Assembly (NCBI GenBank): GCA_900312665.1
Contig: ONZQ02000008.1
Span: 248,001-312,000, forward strand
Source: Cephalotrichum gorgonifer
Lineage: Eukaryota; Ascomycota; Sordariomycetes; Microascales; Microascaceae
Direction: 5' to 3'
DNA length: 64,000 bases
Position 1 is the first letter of the stretch. The number at the start of each line of letters is the position of its first letter. Below, one piece after another: positions 12,658 through 23,187 of this stretch. Under the pieces are notes generated by a model. That model had not been told where the DNA came from, did no database searches, and saw only the letters and a list, made by a program, of their open reading frames with translations. A program made the position numbers and the translations under genes.

Positions 12658-13282
12658 TTATTGTTTATCCTCACGCTCAGAGACTGGCGGCCCTTGAGCC
12701 GCTGCCGCCGCCGCCGCCGCCGCCTTCCCCCGGCCCGACGCCCCCTCGAACCTCGCCTTCCACTTCTCCCCCTGGTTGAACATCTCCACGCACTGCAGAG
12801 CGTTCGGGTTCCCGTATTCAGGATCTGCTCCCCCGTCGAGTAATACCTAGTAGCATTTTAGCACCGCCTATGTTGAAATGAATCAACGCCATGTTGGCTG
12901 CTCCCGGGTGAAGACTCTCGCGTACCTCTATCACGGCATCTTCTTTCTTGAAAACGGCACCGGCCAGGGGGCTCTGACCCTTGTCGTTTAGCCGGTTAGG
13001 ATCCGCTCCGTGCTGGATCAGCAGCTTTACCAGCTCTGAGTGGCCGTGGTAGGCTGCTAGCATGAGCTGCGACGGCCCAGGTTAGCGTTACGACCTACTG
13101 CGGCTGGGGGAGGAGTTCGGGTCCACTCATACTAGGGTGTCTCCTTTCTCGTTTGTGAGGTTGGGTGGTAGTCCAGCTGGTAACGCCTGTTGGAAGGTCT
13201 CCAAGCTGCCGCTTCGTGCGGCGTCGTACATGCGGCCGGCGAACTCGATGAGCTCGGCCGGGATAGGACCGGGAGAGTCCAT
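12658..13282 (-). CDS. small ankyrin-repeat protein
   Basis: Reconstructed from three exons on the minus strand: 13133-13282, 12926-13066 and 12658-12846 (introns of 66 and 79 nt, GT...AG, phase 0 at both joins). The product is 159 aa. The joined frame restores ankyrin repeats: TNEKGDTL|LMLAAYHGH..., LIQHGADPNRLNDKGQSPLAGAVF and, across the second splice, EDAVIE|VLLDGGADPE. A conserved tail (MFNQGEKWKARFEGA) and a short poly-Ala stretch coded by a GCC/GGC microsatellite follow. Ankyrin repeats bind proteins; the partner and the process are unknown. Such short cytosolic ankyrin proteins are common in Pezizomycotina. It starts head-to-head with the hydratase gene, so the two may share the 533-nt spacer as a promoter. 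Confidence 0.82.
12707..12723. repeat. GCC triplet microsatellite in the ankyrin gene
   Basis: Tandem GCC units at the 3' end of the ankyrin gene; on the minus strand they code the poly-Ala part of the C-terminal tail. Length polymorphism between strains is expected. Confidence 0.7.
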
Positions 13283-13815
13283 GGCGTGTGGGACGGAAGA
13301 GGAGGCGATATCAGCGTTATGAGGTTGTAATTAACAATGAACGACAGAGAAAAGTTGACCGGCCACTATAAGATAGGGTGGTACTCCGGATGTCATATGG
13401 CCCGGGTGTATTTTGTTCGAGTATCGTGAGTGGCCGGCATCGATCCGATTCGGGGGTGATTTATGCGGAGATTTGTGCGGGGACTTGTGCGGAGATGGGT
13501 GGAGCATAACATAGCTGGAAGGTGGGGCAAGCATAATACCATGGTACATACCCATGACCTAGCGAAACCCCCGACGGAAGCCGTGAAGACTGTGCAAAAG
13601 CCGAGGTGTTCTGTCCCAGCTACAGCTCTCCACAGACGTCACCCAAAATCCAAAGTGAGACCTACAACCCCCCTTCACCCAAAATCAATACTGAGCTTCA
13701 CGAAGCTCCCACCATACACACCCACCCTCACCGACATTCCGTCAATTCCCCCCCCAAGGCACCGAGCGTCCGCGACCCATCTTCTCCGCTCTCCAGTCCG
13801 AATTCAGCCTACACA
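13283..13815. promoter_or_regulatory. divergent promoter between ankyrin and hydratase genes
   Basis: A 533-nt spacer separates two genes transcribed away from each other. A short direct repeat built on a CGGAGATTTGTG-like unit occurs near 13460-13500. I could not assign a specific factor site. Confidence 0.45.
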
Positions 13816-14916
13816 ATGCCGTCCCGGCCAGCGACCATCCTCCTGCGGACGCGGCCAACGCTCCTCATCAGCCGGCTCCCAGCAGCGCGCCACTACTCCC
13901 AGTCGGCCGAGCCCCTGATCCGCGTCACGAACGTCCCCGCGCCGAACTCGGGCCACATCCGCGTCCTAGAGATCAACCGCGCCCCCGCCCGCAACGCCAT
14001 CTCCCGCGCCCTCCTCGCGAACCTACGGTCGGAGATCGACGCCATCGGCTCCCAGTACGGCGAGGGCGGCGAGGAGCTGCCGCTGCCAAGCCGCTTCGGT
14101 GGCGCGGCGGGTGTGGACCAGAAGGGCCCCACGAGGGCCGTGGTGCTCGCCAGCGCCGTGGACTCATGCTTCTGCTCGGGCGCGGATCTTAAGGAGAGGA
14201 GGGGCTTCACAAAGGACGAGTATGGCCTTTTCTTCTTCCCTCTCCTCTCCTCTCCTCTCCCCTCCCCTCCCGTCCTTATATCACTACCGTGGTCGACAAG
14301 ACATGACAAGAAGAAAAGACTAACAAAACTCTCTAGAACCGACGAGTTCCTCTCAAACCTCCGCTCGACCCTTAACGCCATCGCCTCCCTCCCCGTCCCT
14401 ACCATATCCGCCATCTCCTCCATCGCCCTAGGCGGCGGCCTCGAGCTCGCCCTCTCAACCCACCTCCGCGTCCTCACCTCCAACGCCTCCGTGGGCCTCC
14501 CCGAGACCAAGCTGGGCATCATCCCCGGTGCGGGCGGCACCTACCGCCTCCCGGCCCTCATCGGCCTCTCGCGCGCGCGGGACCTCATAATCACGGGCCG
14601 GAGGGTCTCGGCGCCCGAGGCGTACTTCCTCGGCATCGCCGATAGGCTGGTGGAGATCACCGAGGGGGGGTCGGAGGAGGAGAAGAAAACCCTGCTCGAG
14701 AGGGCCAGGCGCGGGGCGCTGAGCGAGGCCGTGAGGCTCGCGGGCGAGATCTGCGAGGGCGGGCCCATTGCGGTCAGGGCGGCGCTGGGGGCCGTGGGGT
14801 GGGCGAGGGAGGAGGTGGAGAATAAGCTGTACGAGACGGTTGTCGGCACCGAGGATAGGAACGAGGCGCTGAAGGCGTTCCAGGAGAAGAGGAAGCCCGT
14901 GTTCAAGGGGAGGTAG
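13816..14916 (+). CDS. mitochondrial enoyl-CoA hydratase, methylglutaconyl-CoA hydratase (AUH) type
   Basis: Crotonase-fold enzyme that hydrates an enoyl-CoA; the closest look is to AUH, the 3-methylglutaconyl-CoA hydratase of leucine breakdown in the mitochondrial matrix. Exons 13816-14219 and 14337-14916 give 327 aa. The Arg-rich N-terminus (RTRPTLLISRLPAARHYSQS) is a typical mitochondrial presequence. Crotonase motifs are present: SCFCSGADLKER (first oxyanion loop), ALGGGLELAL (second oxyanion loop) and LPETKLGIIPGAGGTYRLP with the catalytic-region Glu. The 117-nt intron has a CTAAC branch site, is a multiple of three and contains no stop, so a retained form would also be translatable. The intron interrupts a conserved helix, so splicing is the expected state. 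The exact substrate is inferred. Confidence 0.9.
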   Translation: MPSRPATILLRTRPTLLISRLPAARHYSQSAEPLIRVTNVPAPNSGHIRVLEINRAPARNAISRALLANLRSEIDAIGSQYGEGGEELPLPSRFGGAAGVDQKGPTRAVVLASAVDSCFCSGADLKERRGFTKDEYGLFFFPLLSSPLPSPPVLISLPWSTRHDKKKRLTKLSRTDEFLSNLRSTLNAIASLPVPTISAISSIALGGGLELALSTHLRVLTSNASVGLPETKLGIIPGAGGTYRLPALIGLSRARDLIITGRRVSAPEAYFLGIADRLVEITEGGSEEEKKTLLERARRGALSEAVRLAGEICEGGPIAVRAALGAVGWAREEVENKLYETVVGTEDRNEALKAFQEKRKPVFKGR

Positions 14917-15416
14917 ATTAGGGGGGCGGGCGCCCACCCGGGCATCTATGGGAGCTGTCGTGGGGTTTAGGCTTTGCTTGGATCTGTAAATCAAAATAAA
15001 AACTGGGTAGCGAAACAAGGCTTGTGAACATTCCTTGGCCGCCACTGACCAAGATGGGCTCCACCTGGATTGAGAGACCAACGGCCGTCCAACTAGCTGT
15101 ACAGAGGCTCTTACTTCTCCCAGTTCCCCCCGATCATGATCCCATAACATTCTTTCTGCCATCATCCGGTTGCGCAGACTGGTGGGAAAAGCGGAGCACA
15201 TGTTGCGTTGTGCTCACACATCGGCAACGATGACATCACGCAACAACGTTATTTGGAGAGCTGTCCAGACTCGGGCATATAAGTAGGCGCTCTGCTCTCC
15301 TATCCAGACGTTCTTTCTTCAAACCGTATTTGTAGCAATCAAACCTTTCAGATCTGGTTCAATTTACAAATTTATATTAATTTTCATATTCTCCAAGTCG
15401 TTTGTTCGTCACAGTC
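14917..15416. other. intergenic spacer with the LEA-gene promoter
   Basis: 3' UTR of the hydratase, then the promoter and leader of the LEA-like gene. It contains a CRE-like TGACATCA (15231-15238), a TATA-like CATATAAG (15276-15283) and an AT-rich leader just before the ATG. Confidence 0.5.
15276..15283 (+). promoter_or_regulatory. TATA-like element of the LEA-like gene
   Basis: CATATAAG lies 134-141 nt upstream of the ATG and is followed by a pyrimidine-rich stretch and an A/T-rich leader, the usual layout of a TATA-containing inducible fungal promoter. Inferred from position only. Confidence 0.45.
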
Positions 15417-15988
15417 ATGTCTACTGTCGCGAGGACCATTCCGAGGGCGCTCCGTCTTCGCGCCGCCCTCACTACCACGCAATTGCCCCGCGCCTTCACG
15501 ACCAGCGTATCCTCGCAGGAGAGCGTGAAGGACAGCTTAAAGTCGATCGACCACAAGATTAGCGACAAGATAGTCGATGGCATCGACATTGGCTGTACGT
15601 GCCCTAGCCTCGCCCTCCGCAACGTGCCCTCCCCTGTATCGAAAAGAAGTCAAAAGGTGAAAAGAGTACTAATAAAATCTTTAATCCAGCTACCGTAGCC
15701 AAAAAGGTCAAGGAGACCATAACCCACGAGAAACCGAGCGCCAACGCCGAGAGGCTGCGCCGCGAGGCATCGTGGGAGGCGGGCAAGATCGAGGAGGACG
15801 TGAGCGAGATGGCCGGCAAGGCGAAGAGGAAGGCGGAGGATGTCGCGAGTGGGGTGGTGGATGAGGCGGAGGAGGTGGCCGGTAGGGCAAAAGGGAAGGC
15901 GGAGGAGTTCGGCCGGAAGGTGAAGGGGAAGGCGGAGGATATCAACCGGAAGGCGGACACGCCGGATCCTGATTTTGGGAAGGCCTAG
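15417..15988 (+). CDS. mitochondrial LEA-like stress protein
   Basis: Exons 15417-15594 and 15690-15988 (95-nt intron, branch CTAAT) give 158 aa. The N-terminus (STVARTIPRALRLRAAL...) is Arg/Ala-rich without acids, a mitochondrial presequence. The mature part is a highly charged Lys/Glu/Ala helix with repeated units such as MAGKAKRKAEDVASG, VAGRAKGKAEEFG and VKGKAEDINRKA. This is the approximately 11-residue periodicity of LEA group 3/4 proteins, which protect membranes and proteins during drying or heat. I chose the second in-frame ATG (15417), not 15402, because it begins the presequence cleanly. The TATA-like and CRE-like sites upstream fit stress-induced expression. Family known from pattern only; the role is inferred. 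Confidence 0.8.
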
Positions 15989-16629
15989 TCGTATCGGAGG
16001 GAAGGAGGGAAGAAGGGAAGGAGGCGAAAAATATGTATAGGAAACGTTGAACAAAAAGATATAATCATGAGGAGGTGGGGGTAAGGGCAGAGGCAGAGGC
16101 AAGCTCTGTAGATGATAATATTGTTAAACCACAGACGTCTGTCGGTCCGTCCTCACAATGTCACGCTATAAGATCATCTTTCGAGAATACCTCGCGAACA
16201 TCACCATCATCATCATCGTCCTATTCTGTATTGTTTCCGTCGTGTTTACGACGTTCTATCGCTTCACCATTCTTATGCCGTGTCTAAGACGATAAGTCCT
16301 CCGACTTGTCTCTCCACTTCCATCCTATTACTCAAGAATGTCTTCCCTTCCGACAACCGCTTTCGTTCCCGCCCCCAAAAACACCTACAAGCAACCCCGA
16401 AACTCCTAGAGATACTCCATTTCGCCTCAAAAAAGAAGAGTAAAGAATGAAAAAAATAAGGAAGGAAGAAAGGAGAGGCGATGGACGAGAAGCTATGAGG
16501 AACAACACACCTAGAACCGTCTCAGCCCCTATAATTAAACGGCTGGAATAAACCTCCCTTCGCCCAGCCACAGCCGGCGTGAGCGAGTCCTCACCCCCGA
16601 TTCAACACCCGTGATCTGACGGCCAGGTC
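15989..16629. other. convergent spacer
   Basis: Lies between the convergent LEA-like and Cys-rich genes. It contains a small possible membrane-peptide frame (16158-16295, listed separately); otherwise nothing supported. Confidence 0.5.
16158..16295 (+). CDS. possible 45-aa single-pass membrane micropeptide
   Basis: A short frame from an ATG in good context (CACAATGTC) to TAA encodes 45 residues: a basic N-terminal part (SRYKIIFREYL), a continuous hydrophobic helix of about 17-20 residues rich in I/V/L/F starting with ITIIII, and a short basic end (PCLRR). Basic ends around one helix are what a small membrane protein would look like. However, the Ile run comes from an ATC microsatellite, and the frame lies in the likely 3' UTR region of the LEA-like gene, so it could be chance. 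Confidence 0.25.
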   Translation: MSRYKIIFREYLANITIIIIVLFCIVSVVFTTFYRFTILMPCLRR

Positions 16630-17244
16630 CTACTTCCTCCCCACGCTAATCCACGGCGACATGTCCCCGGTGCTATGGTACGGCGGCGGCAAGGCTGTAG
16701 ACGAGTCTGGATACCGGCTGTCAGCGAAAACGTGGCCCGGGCCATGGCTCCCTTTATGCCTCTCTTCGGACTTCTCAAAGTAGTCGGTACGAACATCACC
16801 CCCGGCCCTTTGATAAGGTGGCGGAGGGGTTATACACGTATCCATATGCGTCATACAGTCATTCCCGATAGGGAACGCACCAGCACGAAGCCAGAGAGCA
16901 AGGTCGCCATCATCCCTCGAAGAATCCTCCGACCTCCTATCCACCCGGTGCCGAGGAGCAAGATCATTATAAGCCACAGGCTTCACCCTCACTCGCCCGC
17001 CGACTGCCCGGTCGACAACCCTCCTTGCGTTCTCAACGTCGTCCCCCGCCAAGACGCCTAGCGACTCCTTCTGCCGGTTCTTCACCGTACAGGGCGGGCA
17101 GAAGCCTTCTTCGCGGGCGACGCCCTGCGTCTCGAGATTGTAGCACACTGCCGGGTGGGAGGTGCCCCGGGGACAGTGGAAGAGGGTGCGGCATCCATGA
17201 TAGCAGCCGCAGGAGGCATATTGAAGGGATTCTGCTAGGCACAT
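16630..17244 (-). CDS. conserved fungal Cys-rich N-terminal protein, function unknown
   Basis: Single exon, 204 aa. The first 50 residues hold an orderly Cys pattern (MCLAE..., SCGCYHGCRTLFHCPRG, AVCY, FCPPC) of a kind seen at the start of many filamentous-fungal hypothetical proteins. It may bind a metal, but no established zinc-finger spacing is evident. The rest is hydrophilic and probably disordered, with Pro-rich patches (TPPPPYQRAGG, LPPPYHSTGD) that could be WW or SH3-type ligand sites. There is no signal peptide or membrane segment. Converges with the LEA-like gene. Function is not recognisable. Confidence 0.65.
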   Translation of the reverse strand: MCLAESLQYASCGCYHGCRTLFHCPRGTSHPAVCYNLETQGVAREEGFCPPCTVKNRQKESLGVLAGDDVENARRVVDRAVGGRVRVKPVAYNDLAPRHRVDRRSEDSSRDDGDLALWLRAGAFPIGNDCMTHMDTCITPPPPYQRAGGDVRTDYFEKSEERHKGSHGPGHVFADSRYPDSSTALPPPYHSTGDMSPWISVGRK

Positions 17245-18844
17245 CCTCGTTAGGAAGAAGGGCAGGTCCGGGCGCTCGTGTCCAGCTGTAAGGTGGCTCC
17301 GGGGGGAGGAGGGAGGGACTCACGGTTTCCACTCTATTCAGGGCTGGGAGGGTTAGCTAGTTCGTCAGAATGGTTTCTGGAGTCGGTTTTCGAGCGGAAT
17401 AGGAGAACAACGGGTGGAGCAGGTTTGCAATATCTCCTGGGTGTGCTCCAGTCAGTCCTGTCGAAGAAGGTTGCTTGCTTGATCCAGTCAAAGAACGGGA
17501 AGGAGGCCGGGTGCCGAACTCAAGACTTCCAGTATATGGTGATACCAATTGTTCTAAGGTTCAAATGGAGACAGAGCCGGGCCTGATGAGTGCACTGGTG
17601 TACCAGTATAGGAATGATCATATCCAGGGGAGTGTAGGGATATATCCCCGGCCTAACTTATATCCCCCTACGCCAGGGAATGAAAGGCATCGTTCCCTCC
17701 CGGAACCGCATTCAAACAGAGTTCGCTCTTGGTACTACGCAATCACGGCCTTGTCCGCTGTAGAAGATATAAATCAGTGTAAGAAATGCATCATCCAGTG
17801 CATTGTGTCCTGACTAAGGCAGTTCAGCCCCTTTGACAAAAAAGCATCTTATCCATGAAGAGTGGGAAGAAGAGGTGCTTAGATATCCTGTACATAGTTC
17901 GGGTTAGTCCTTTGTCTCGAGCGGAAGAATTTGGGGGCCAACAAAGGCTCCTTATAGGGCTGTGTTCAGAGAAAGAAAATGTGTGGGGGATAACAGTATT
18001 CTATTCATGCAACTTAATTGTCCGGGGTTTTGACCCGAGTCCCATAGACTCGAGTGGTTGAGACAAGGCGAGCAAGGGGCAACTACATTAGTATCAGCAG
18101 AAACAAAGCACTTCTTCTGCAACCAAGGTATAGAGACACTCCTCCCTTTCGCCCAGCCCAGGTTTTTTTGGGACGTGACAAACCAACCAAAAGAGTTAAT
18201 GAAGCCTACGAGGGTCTCCGTCAAAAAGAAAGAGGGCCGGCTCCCCATTGCTTCCACCTTTAAAGGGGGAAGGAAAACGGGTAGTACACACAATACACGC
18301 AAGACAAAAGAAACGGAGAAATGTGCCGGCACTACCACCTCCCGACAAGGTAGGAATGGGACCCCCCCTCCAGCTCGCTCGCGCAAGACAATAGGAAGAT
18401 ACCAGGAGTCCAGCTAGTCGGGAGAGCAAATGGTCAAGTCTGCGAGTGATCCCCAAACCATCCCAAATGCCCCCACCCGAGTGTCAAGGAGGGAAAAGTT
18501 CCCCGAAGCGGAGAACATTCCCCGGCCAAGATCTCTTTTCCCAACCATTGGAAAGTAGCGCCGCCTGTGATTTTTGATGTACCGCTCGTAATACAAAGCT
18601 GAAAGGATTGGTCTCTCCTTACGCTCCACCTAACCGTGCGGGTTTTTTTGGGGCAGGAAAATCAGGGAGGCAGACATGAAAAGCAGGGGAGAGAAGACGA
18701 TGCAAAGAGGGGGGGAACTGGCACAGAGGCCAGCCGGGAGAAATACGCCTGTGTCATTCATAAACCATAGATATACCTTGTATGACGGGGTATCGTACAT
18801 CCTTTCCTTTCCTTCTTTTTTCTCTTTTAGTCTCCTCGGCCGTC
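17245..18844. other. gene-free stretch
   Basis: Upstream of the Cys-rich gene and downstream of the Nup37-like gene. Only short unrelated frames occur, none with a family motif. It includes the 3' UTR of the minus-strand propeller gene at its right end. Confidence 0.5.
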
Positions 18845-21124
18845 TCACGCGTAGTCCTCAAAGAACACACGCTTCGCGCCACTGTCCCTCATATCCTCCA
18901 GGTCAGCCAACGAACGATCAATATCCATCAACTCGAGCATCTCATTCTCCACGTTCCGAACAGTAGCGTCTCCAGTCCTATCCGCCGCAACGCTGATAGT
19001 CTCAGCAAACGCCAAACCCGCCCTCGATCGCGTCGGGAGGTTCGCGACCGACGCACGGCCACCATCGTCGGGCACTCCGTCTTCGGACGGGCGGCGGAAC
19101 AGGGTGCCCCGCACGCTTCCAAATTTGTTGCTGTTGAGGTTAAACGACAGCTTGGAAGCCGGCTCGGGTCTAGGGTGAACGATGATGGCGTTGTTAAGTC
19201 CCGAGTTGGCATCGCCCAGGAATCGCCGTCTGCCAACCACCCCACCAATCTTCCGACCAGGGCCGTCCTCTGCTCCTCGGAGGGCGACCAGCCTCGTCTC
19301 GCCGCTTATTAATACTTCCACTCCGAGGCCGCCGTCGTTCTTCGTCTCTCCCTTTGCCTTTGCCTTTGCTAGATCCACTACAGCATTAACTCCACAGCAT
19401 CTCTCGCCGAGCAGGCCGACATTGAGATCGTGGAGCTTGACCATCCTTGTGGGCTGAGCACCGCTGAAGAGATTGACACCCCCACCGCTACTCCTGCGAG
19501 TTTGCGCGCTCCAGAAGCTGTTGATTCCTGGTATTACGCAAACGTGGTCGGCAGAGCCGATCCATAAGGCCACGCTCTCCTCTGTTCCAATGGCGCCGCT
19601 AACGGGATGGGCGACGACCGAGATACCTCCGTTAGTAGACGCAAGGCGGCTGTAAGGAATGGCCGAAGAGCTGAGGGACGCTTGGGCGTCCTTTCGGCTA
19701 TGGGGCGTCATTGGGACAAAGTCTCCCGACATGCGAGCCTTCTCCTCAGGAGGGCCAGCTCGTAGTGGGCTCGTGCCCTCAATATATCCGGAAACGGAGA
19801 ATGAAGTTATCGCGGCGCCGACAATTCCCGAATTGCTCTTTCCCAGTACTGTAGTCCCCGAGGGGCTCGCGCCGTCAACGTCCCAGATGCCCCACATGCC
19901 ATCGGCAAGCAGGACCAGAATTGCCCTGCCATGAGAAATCCACGCAGCATCAACAACAGGTTTGCGTTGAGTAGAGTTGCGGGCGAAGGGAGGATATAGA
20001 GAAAGAAGCCAGGACCCTTGCGACGGGAAAGGACCTGTCGAGAGCTCGTCAGGCGTGATAGACGGGGCAGCATAGTCGTATATCCGGACGGCGTGGGAGT
20101 TGAAGACCGTCAATAACTGGGTCATGTGCGTGGTGTTGAAGGATATGCTGCTAAGCGGAGAGGGCAGGTACTCTGTTTGAAAGGGCTCGATTGGGCTTGG
20201 CGCCACGCCGACTTTGAGGTCCAAGGATACATCCCAGAGCCGCAGCGTGCCGGATGCCTCGAGGTTGTGGGCGGTCACGACAGCGCGAGGCTTCGAGGTC
20301 ACCACACTTTGCCGTCCCCGCGTGTCCGTAGAGAGAGACGGCGAGGGAGGTTTCGACTTGATTAGCGTCAGGGCGAGACCACGGCTGGATTTCGATTGGC
20401 CGCCGAGAAGGACCATCGACTCGCCCCAAACGCCGGAGCCCGGCTTCCCAGCCAGGAGGCCACTCCGTAGCTCGGGTCTCGCCTTGCTCTCGGGAGAAGG
20501 GGGGGTCAGCGGGAGTGTGAAGAGGTAGACCTCGGTGTTCGCGCAAGAGACGGCAAATATAAGCTTCTCCTTCAATAGCTCAGAGCCCCCCCACGCCGCA
20601 TCGTCGGCAGCAGCCGGTGGCATTGGCAGCACAGCAACATGGAGGCCTGCAGTGCCCAGCGACAAGTCCAGGGTCTGTATGATCTCGGGGTACGGCTCAT
20701 CCGCGACCTCGTCCTCGAACTCGGGCTTGTCGACAAACGCGATGTTCCCGTTCGACTGGGCGGCAGGCTCGTCTTCGTCGGAGTCGATAATCATTACGGA
20801 ATCATCAGACGCAGCGCCGTTCCGCTTTTCCGCCGGAGTAGGGGCATGCTTTGGCTTCGACGGCTTGAAACGCCGTCCGCCTCGCCATAATAAGGTGACG
20901 CCATTCTCGTGGCCGTAGATGATGATCGTGGCACCTTGGGGGGAGAGAACAGGGTACACTTTGACATCGTTGACGCGGCGAGAGACGTTGTGTCTGTCGA
21001 AGGGCAGTCAGCAGCAATGCTAGGAAGTCCGGCTCCTCTCCCATCTCCGAGGAGCAAGTTTGACCTACGTGAACTGGATATTTTGCGCCGTCCGGCGAAT
21101 TCTTGGAGCTGCGAGGGTCGACAT
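18845..21124 (-). CDS. WD40-like beta-propeller protein, probable Nup37-type nucleoporin
   Basis: Exons 21069-21124 and 18845-20993 give 734 aa. The first exon is only 56 nt: MSTLAAPRIRRTAQNIQFT joins in phase to HNVSRRVNDVKVYPVLSPQGATIIIYGHENGVTLLW. The ATG at 21124 is therefore preferred over any start inside exon 2. The N-terminal half shows propeller-type strands (VYPV..., GTLRLWDVSLD, AVRIYDYA, GMWGIWDVDG). An acidic insert (VMIIDSDEDEP) follows the first blade. I read this as the long fungal form of Nup37, a subunit of the Nup107-160/Y-complex of the nuclear pore scaffold. The propeller fold is well supported; the Nup37 name rests on remembered similarity of the N-terminal block and the acidic insert and should be checked. 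Confidence 0.7.
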
Positions 21125-22383
21125 GTTTTGATGGGGTTCGTGCGCTTCGAGCACTCTAGTTTAAACAAGATGCGAGGATGATGTTACAGAGGGAAAAGGG
21201 CACTTAAAACCCCAGTTGGAGAGGTTGGCCACAAATTGGCCGGAGCTGATATTCGCAGCGAGCGGAGCTTGAGCTTGGATAGATAGAATCTGGCGCGCTC
21301 CAGGTTCTATGGCGCGCTCTGGGACCTCCCTTGAGCTTGTCACGTGAGACGGAATCTGTCAGATCTGTCATGGGCCACCACCCGCCACCAAGTGGCATTT
21401 AACATCACTCCTTCATTCTTAACACTTACCATGTAGTCTGGATCGAGCATCATGTGCAACCAGATTTTTATTGCCCACCGAGATAAATGTATGGGAAGAT
21501 AATGCCGGGGGAGAAGCCAAATATTTATCCTTCCCTTGTTTTCAAGAGTCATCAGACAATTCTACGTCATAATGCCCACCCATACCAGGAAAAGAGGGAT
21601 CAGCCCTCGTTCGTTCCGTCCTGGGAAGCATGTAAGTCCTAGCTACTCTCTCCCATGGCCCAATTTCTCTTCGCAAAATGTTGAAAGAAAGTAGATACAT
21701 GAAGGTCTAGTCATACGTATAAAATAGAGGGCCTATCTATGGTCAACATATCTTTCTCATCTAGAGTAACTTAAAATGCGTTCATAACGAAACGAGATGG
21801 CCACATCCGGTCAAGTCGTATTTCAGCTTCGGTGATGGAGCTATCTCCAAGCTCAAGCTGTCGCTATGGTCGTCTTCAGTGATTGTGAGTACCTGGCTGA
21901 AGAGGGAAATCGGCGGGGGGATATCACGAGCGCATGAAGTATTGGAGAGACGGGGCCCCTAATATGAGGAGAGGCGGTGGACAACAAGTGTCGATGAATA
22001 TCCTGTTCGCAGTTGAATTGGCCCACATCGGAACCAGCCCGGGGGCACTATTCGTATGTCTCTTACATGAGGGTGTAGATATCATTCAGATGAAGCATCC
22101 TGGCCTGTTCTAAGGATTGATGCCAATCTCCAGAGTCAACTGGATTTACTGAGGAGGGAAACCTACATGCAACCAAGTGGAAGGATTATCTTTGAGGGCG
22201 GCCGTCTTGGAATGGATAACACTAACCCACTTAATCGATCAGACCCTCCGCAAACTGGCGGAGTTGGTGTTTTGGGGCAAACAGAGAGCATGGTGTAGAT
22301 GACTTTCCACTGTCTGATGATGCCGGGCGTCTCTCTGGAGCTCGCAAGTACCTTAGCTGCGTACTTTGGTAGCAGAAGTAGAA

Positions 22384-23187
22384 GAAGGTCTATGGCGTGC
22401 CGCTGTATGATACCGGGATACCTGCACCTGCATCATTCTGGGAAGCTTTGAAGTGGCGCACAGCAAGCCTTGCTGTCTACGAGACGCAAGCCCTGGCTAT
22501 CCTGGTCGAGGTTGAGGTTGATTTCCCCGACAATTTCGACCATGGGTCTTGCAGTTCGAAGTGCAGTTCGTAGCCGTACAGCGAGTGCCGGGACAGTCTC
22601 GACATGGGAACGAAATGCTTCTTAGAAGCGCAGTACGATTCCTACCCAAATTATATCCCTCCTAGTATCATCTCTGCACCTAGAAGGAGACTAACCGCCG
22701 AGGGCTTTGAGTGGGCTCTGTGTACCTTCACGATGATTAGCCGCAATGTTGGCCACGACAATCCCATCTTCAGCGACACCACCCTGACTTGACGTTGAAT
22801 GGACCGCTTTATTCAGTACCCATGTATTCGTCCTCATTATCTGGAAATCGCACGTCACGATGTTACCGAAGACGAGTTCGACTTCCCTTGCGACATCCTT
22901 CTAACTGAGTGGTCCTGTGTCCAGTCCTGCGACGTCGAGATAGCATCCATGTCCAGAGAAGGCGGACTAGCCATTATACCGTCTAGAGACGAGGACAGAG
23001 AGCACAAATCTACATCTCTCATTGTTTCTGTGAAGAAGAGGAGCGGGCCCAAGTTCTACGTCGAGATTCAGCGGCGAATTTGCCTCTGGAGAGAGAGAGA
23101 GAGAGAGAGTTCAAGCCAAGACCGAGAGACTTACGAGGTCATTTTGGGAGCGAGCACAAGGCTGTTTGTGAGTATGAGTAGATGTTG
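22384..23187 (+). pseudogene. possible decayed orphan gene
   Basis: Three consecutive plus-strand pieces look coding but are broken by stops: a 57-codon frame (22384-22572; includes YGVPLYDTGIPAPASFWEAL, then acidic ILVEVEVDFPDNFDHG) ending at TAG; a piece at 22604-22792 (NYIPPSIISAPRRRL, EGFEWALCTFTM); and a 129-codon frame at 22799-23188 (HDVTEDEFDFPCDILLTEW, LIVSVKKRSGPKFYVEIQRR). A GA microsatellite sits within the last piece, and a small tandem duplication of about 14 nt occurs at the first break. No family recognised. It could equally be a multi-exon gene whose introns I could not place, or chance. Confidence 0.25.
23089..23109. repeat. GA dinucleotide microsatellite
   Basis: About ten tandem GA units inside the possibly decayed frame; translated, it gives an RERERE run. 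Confidence 0.85.
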
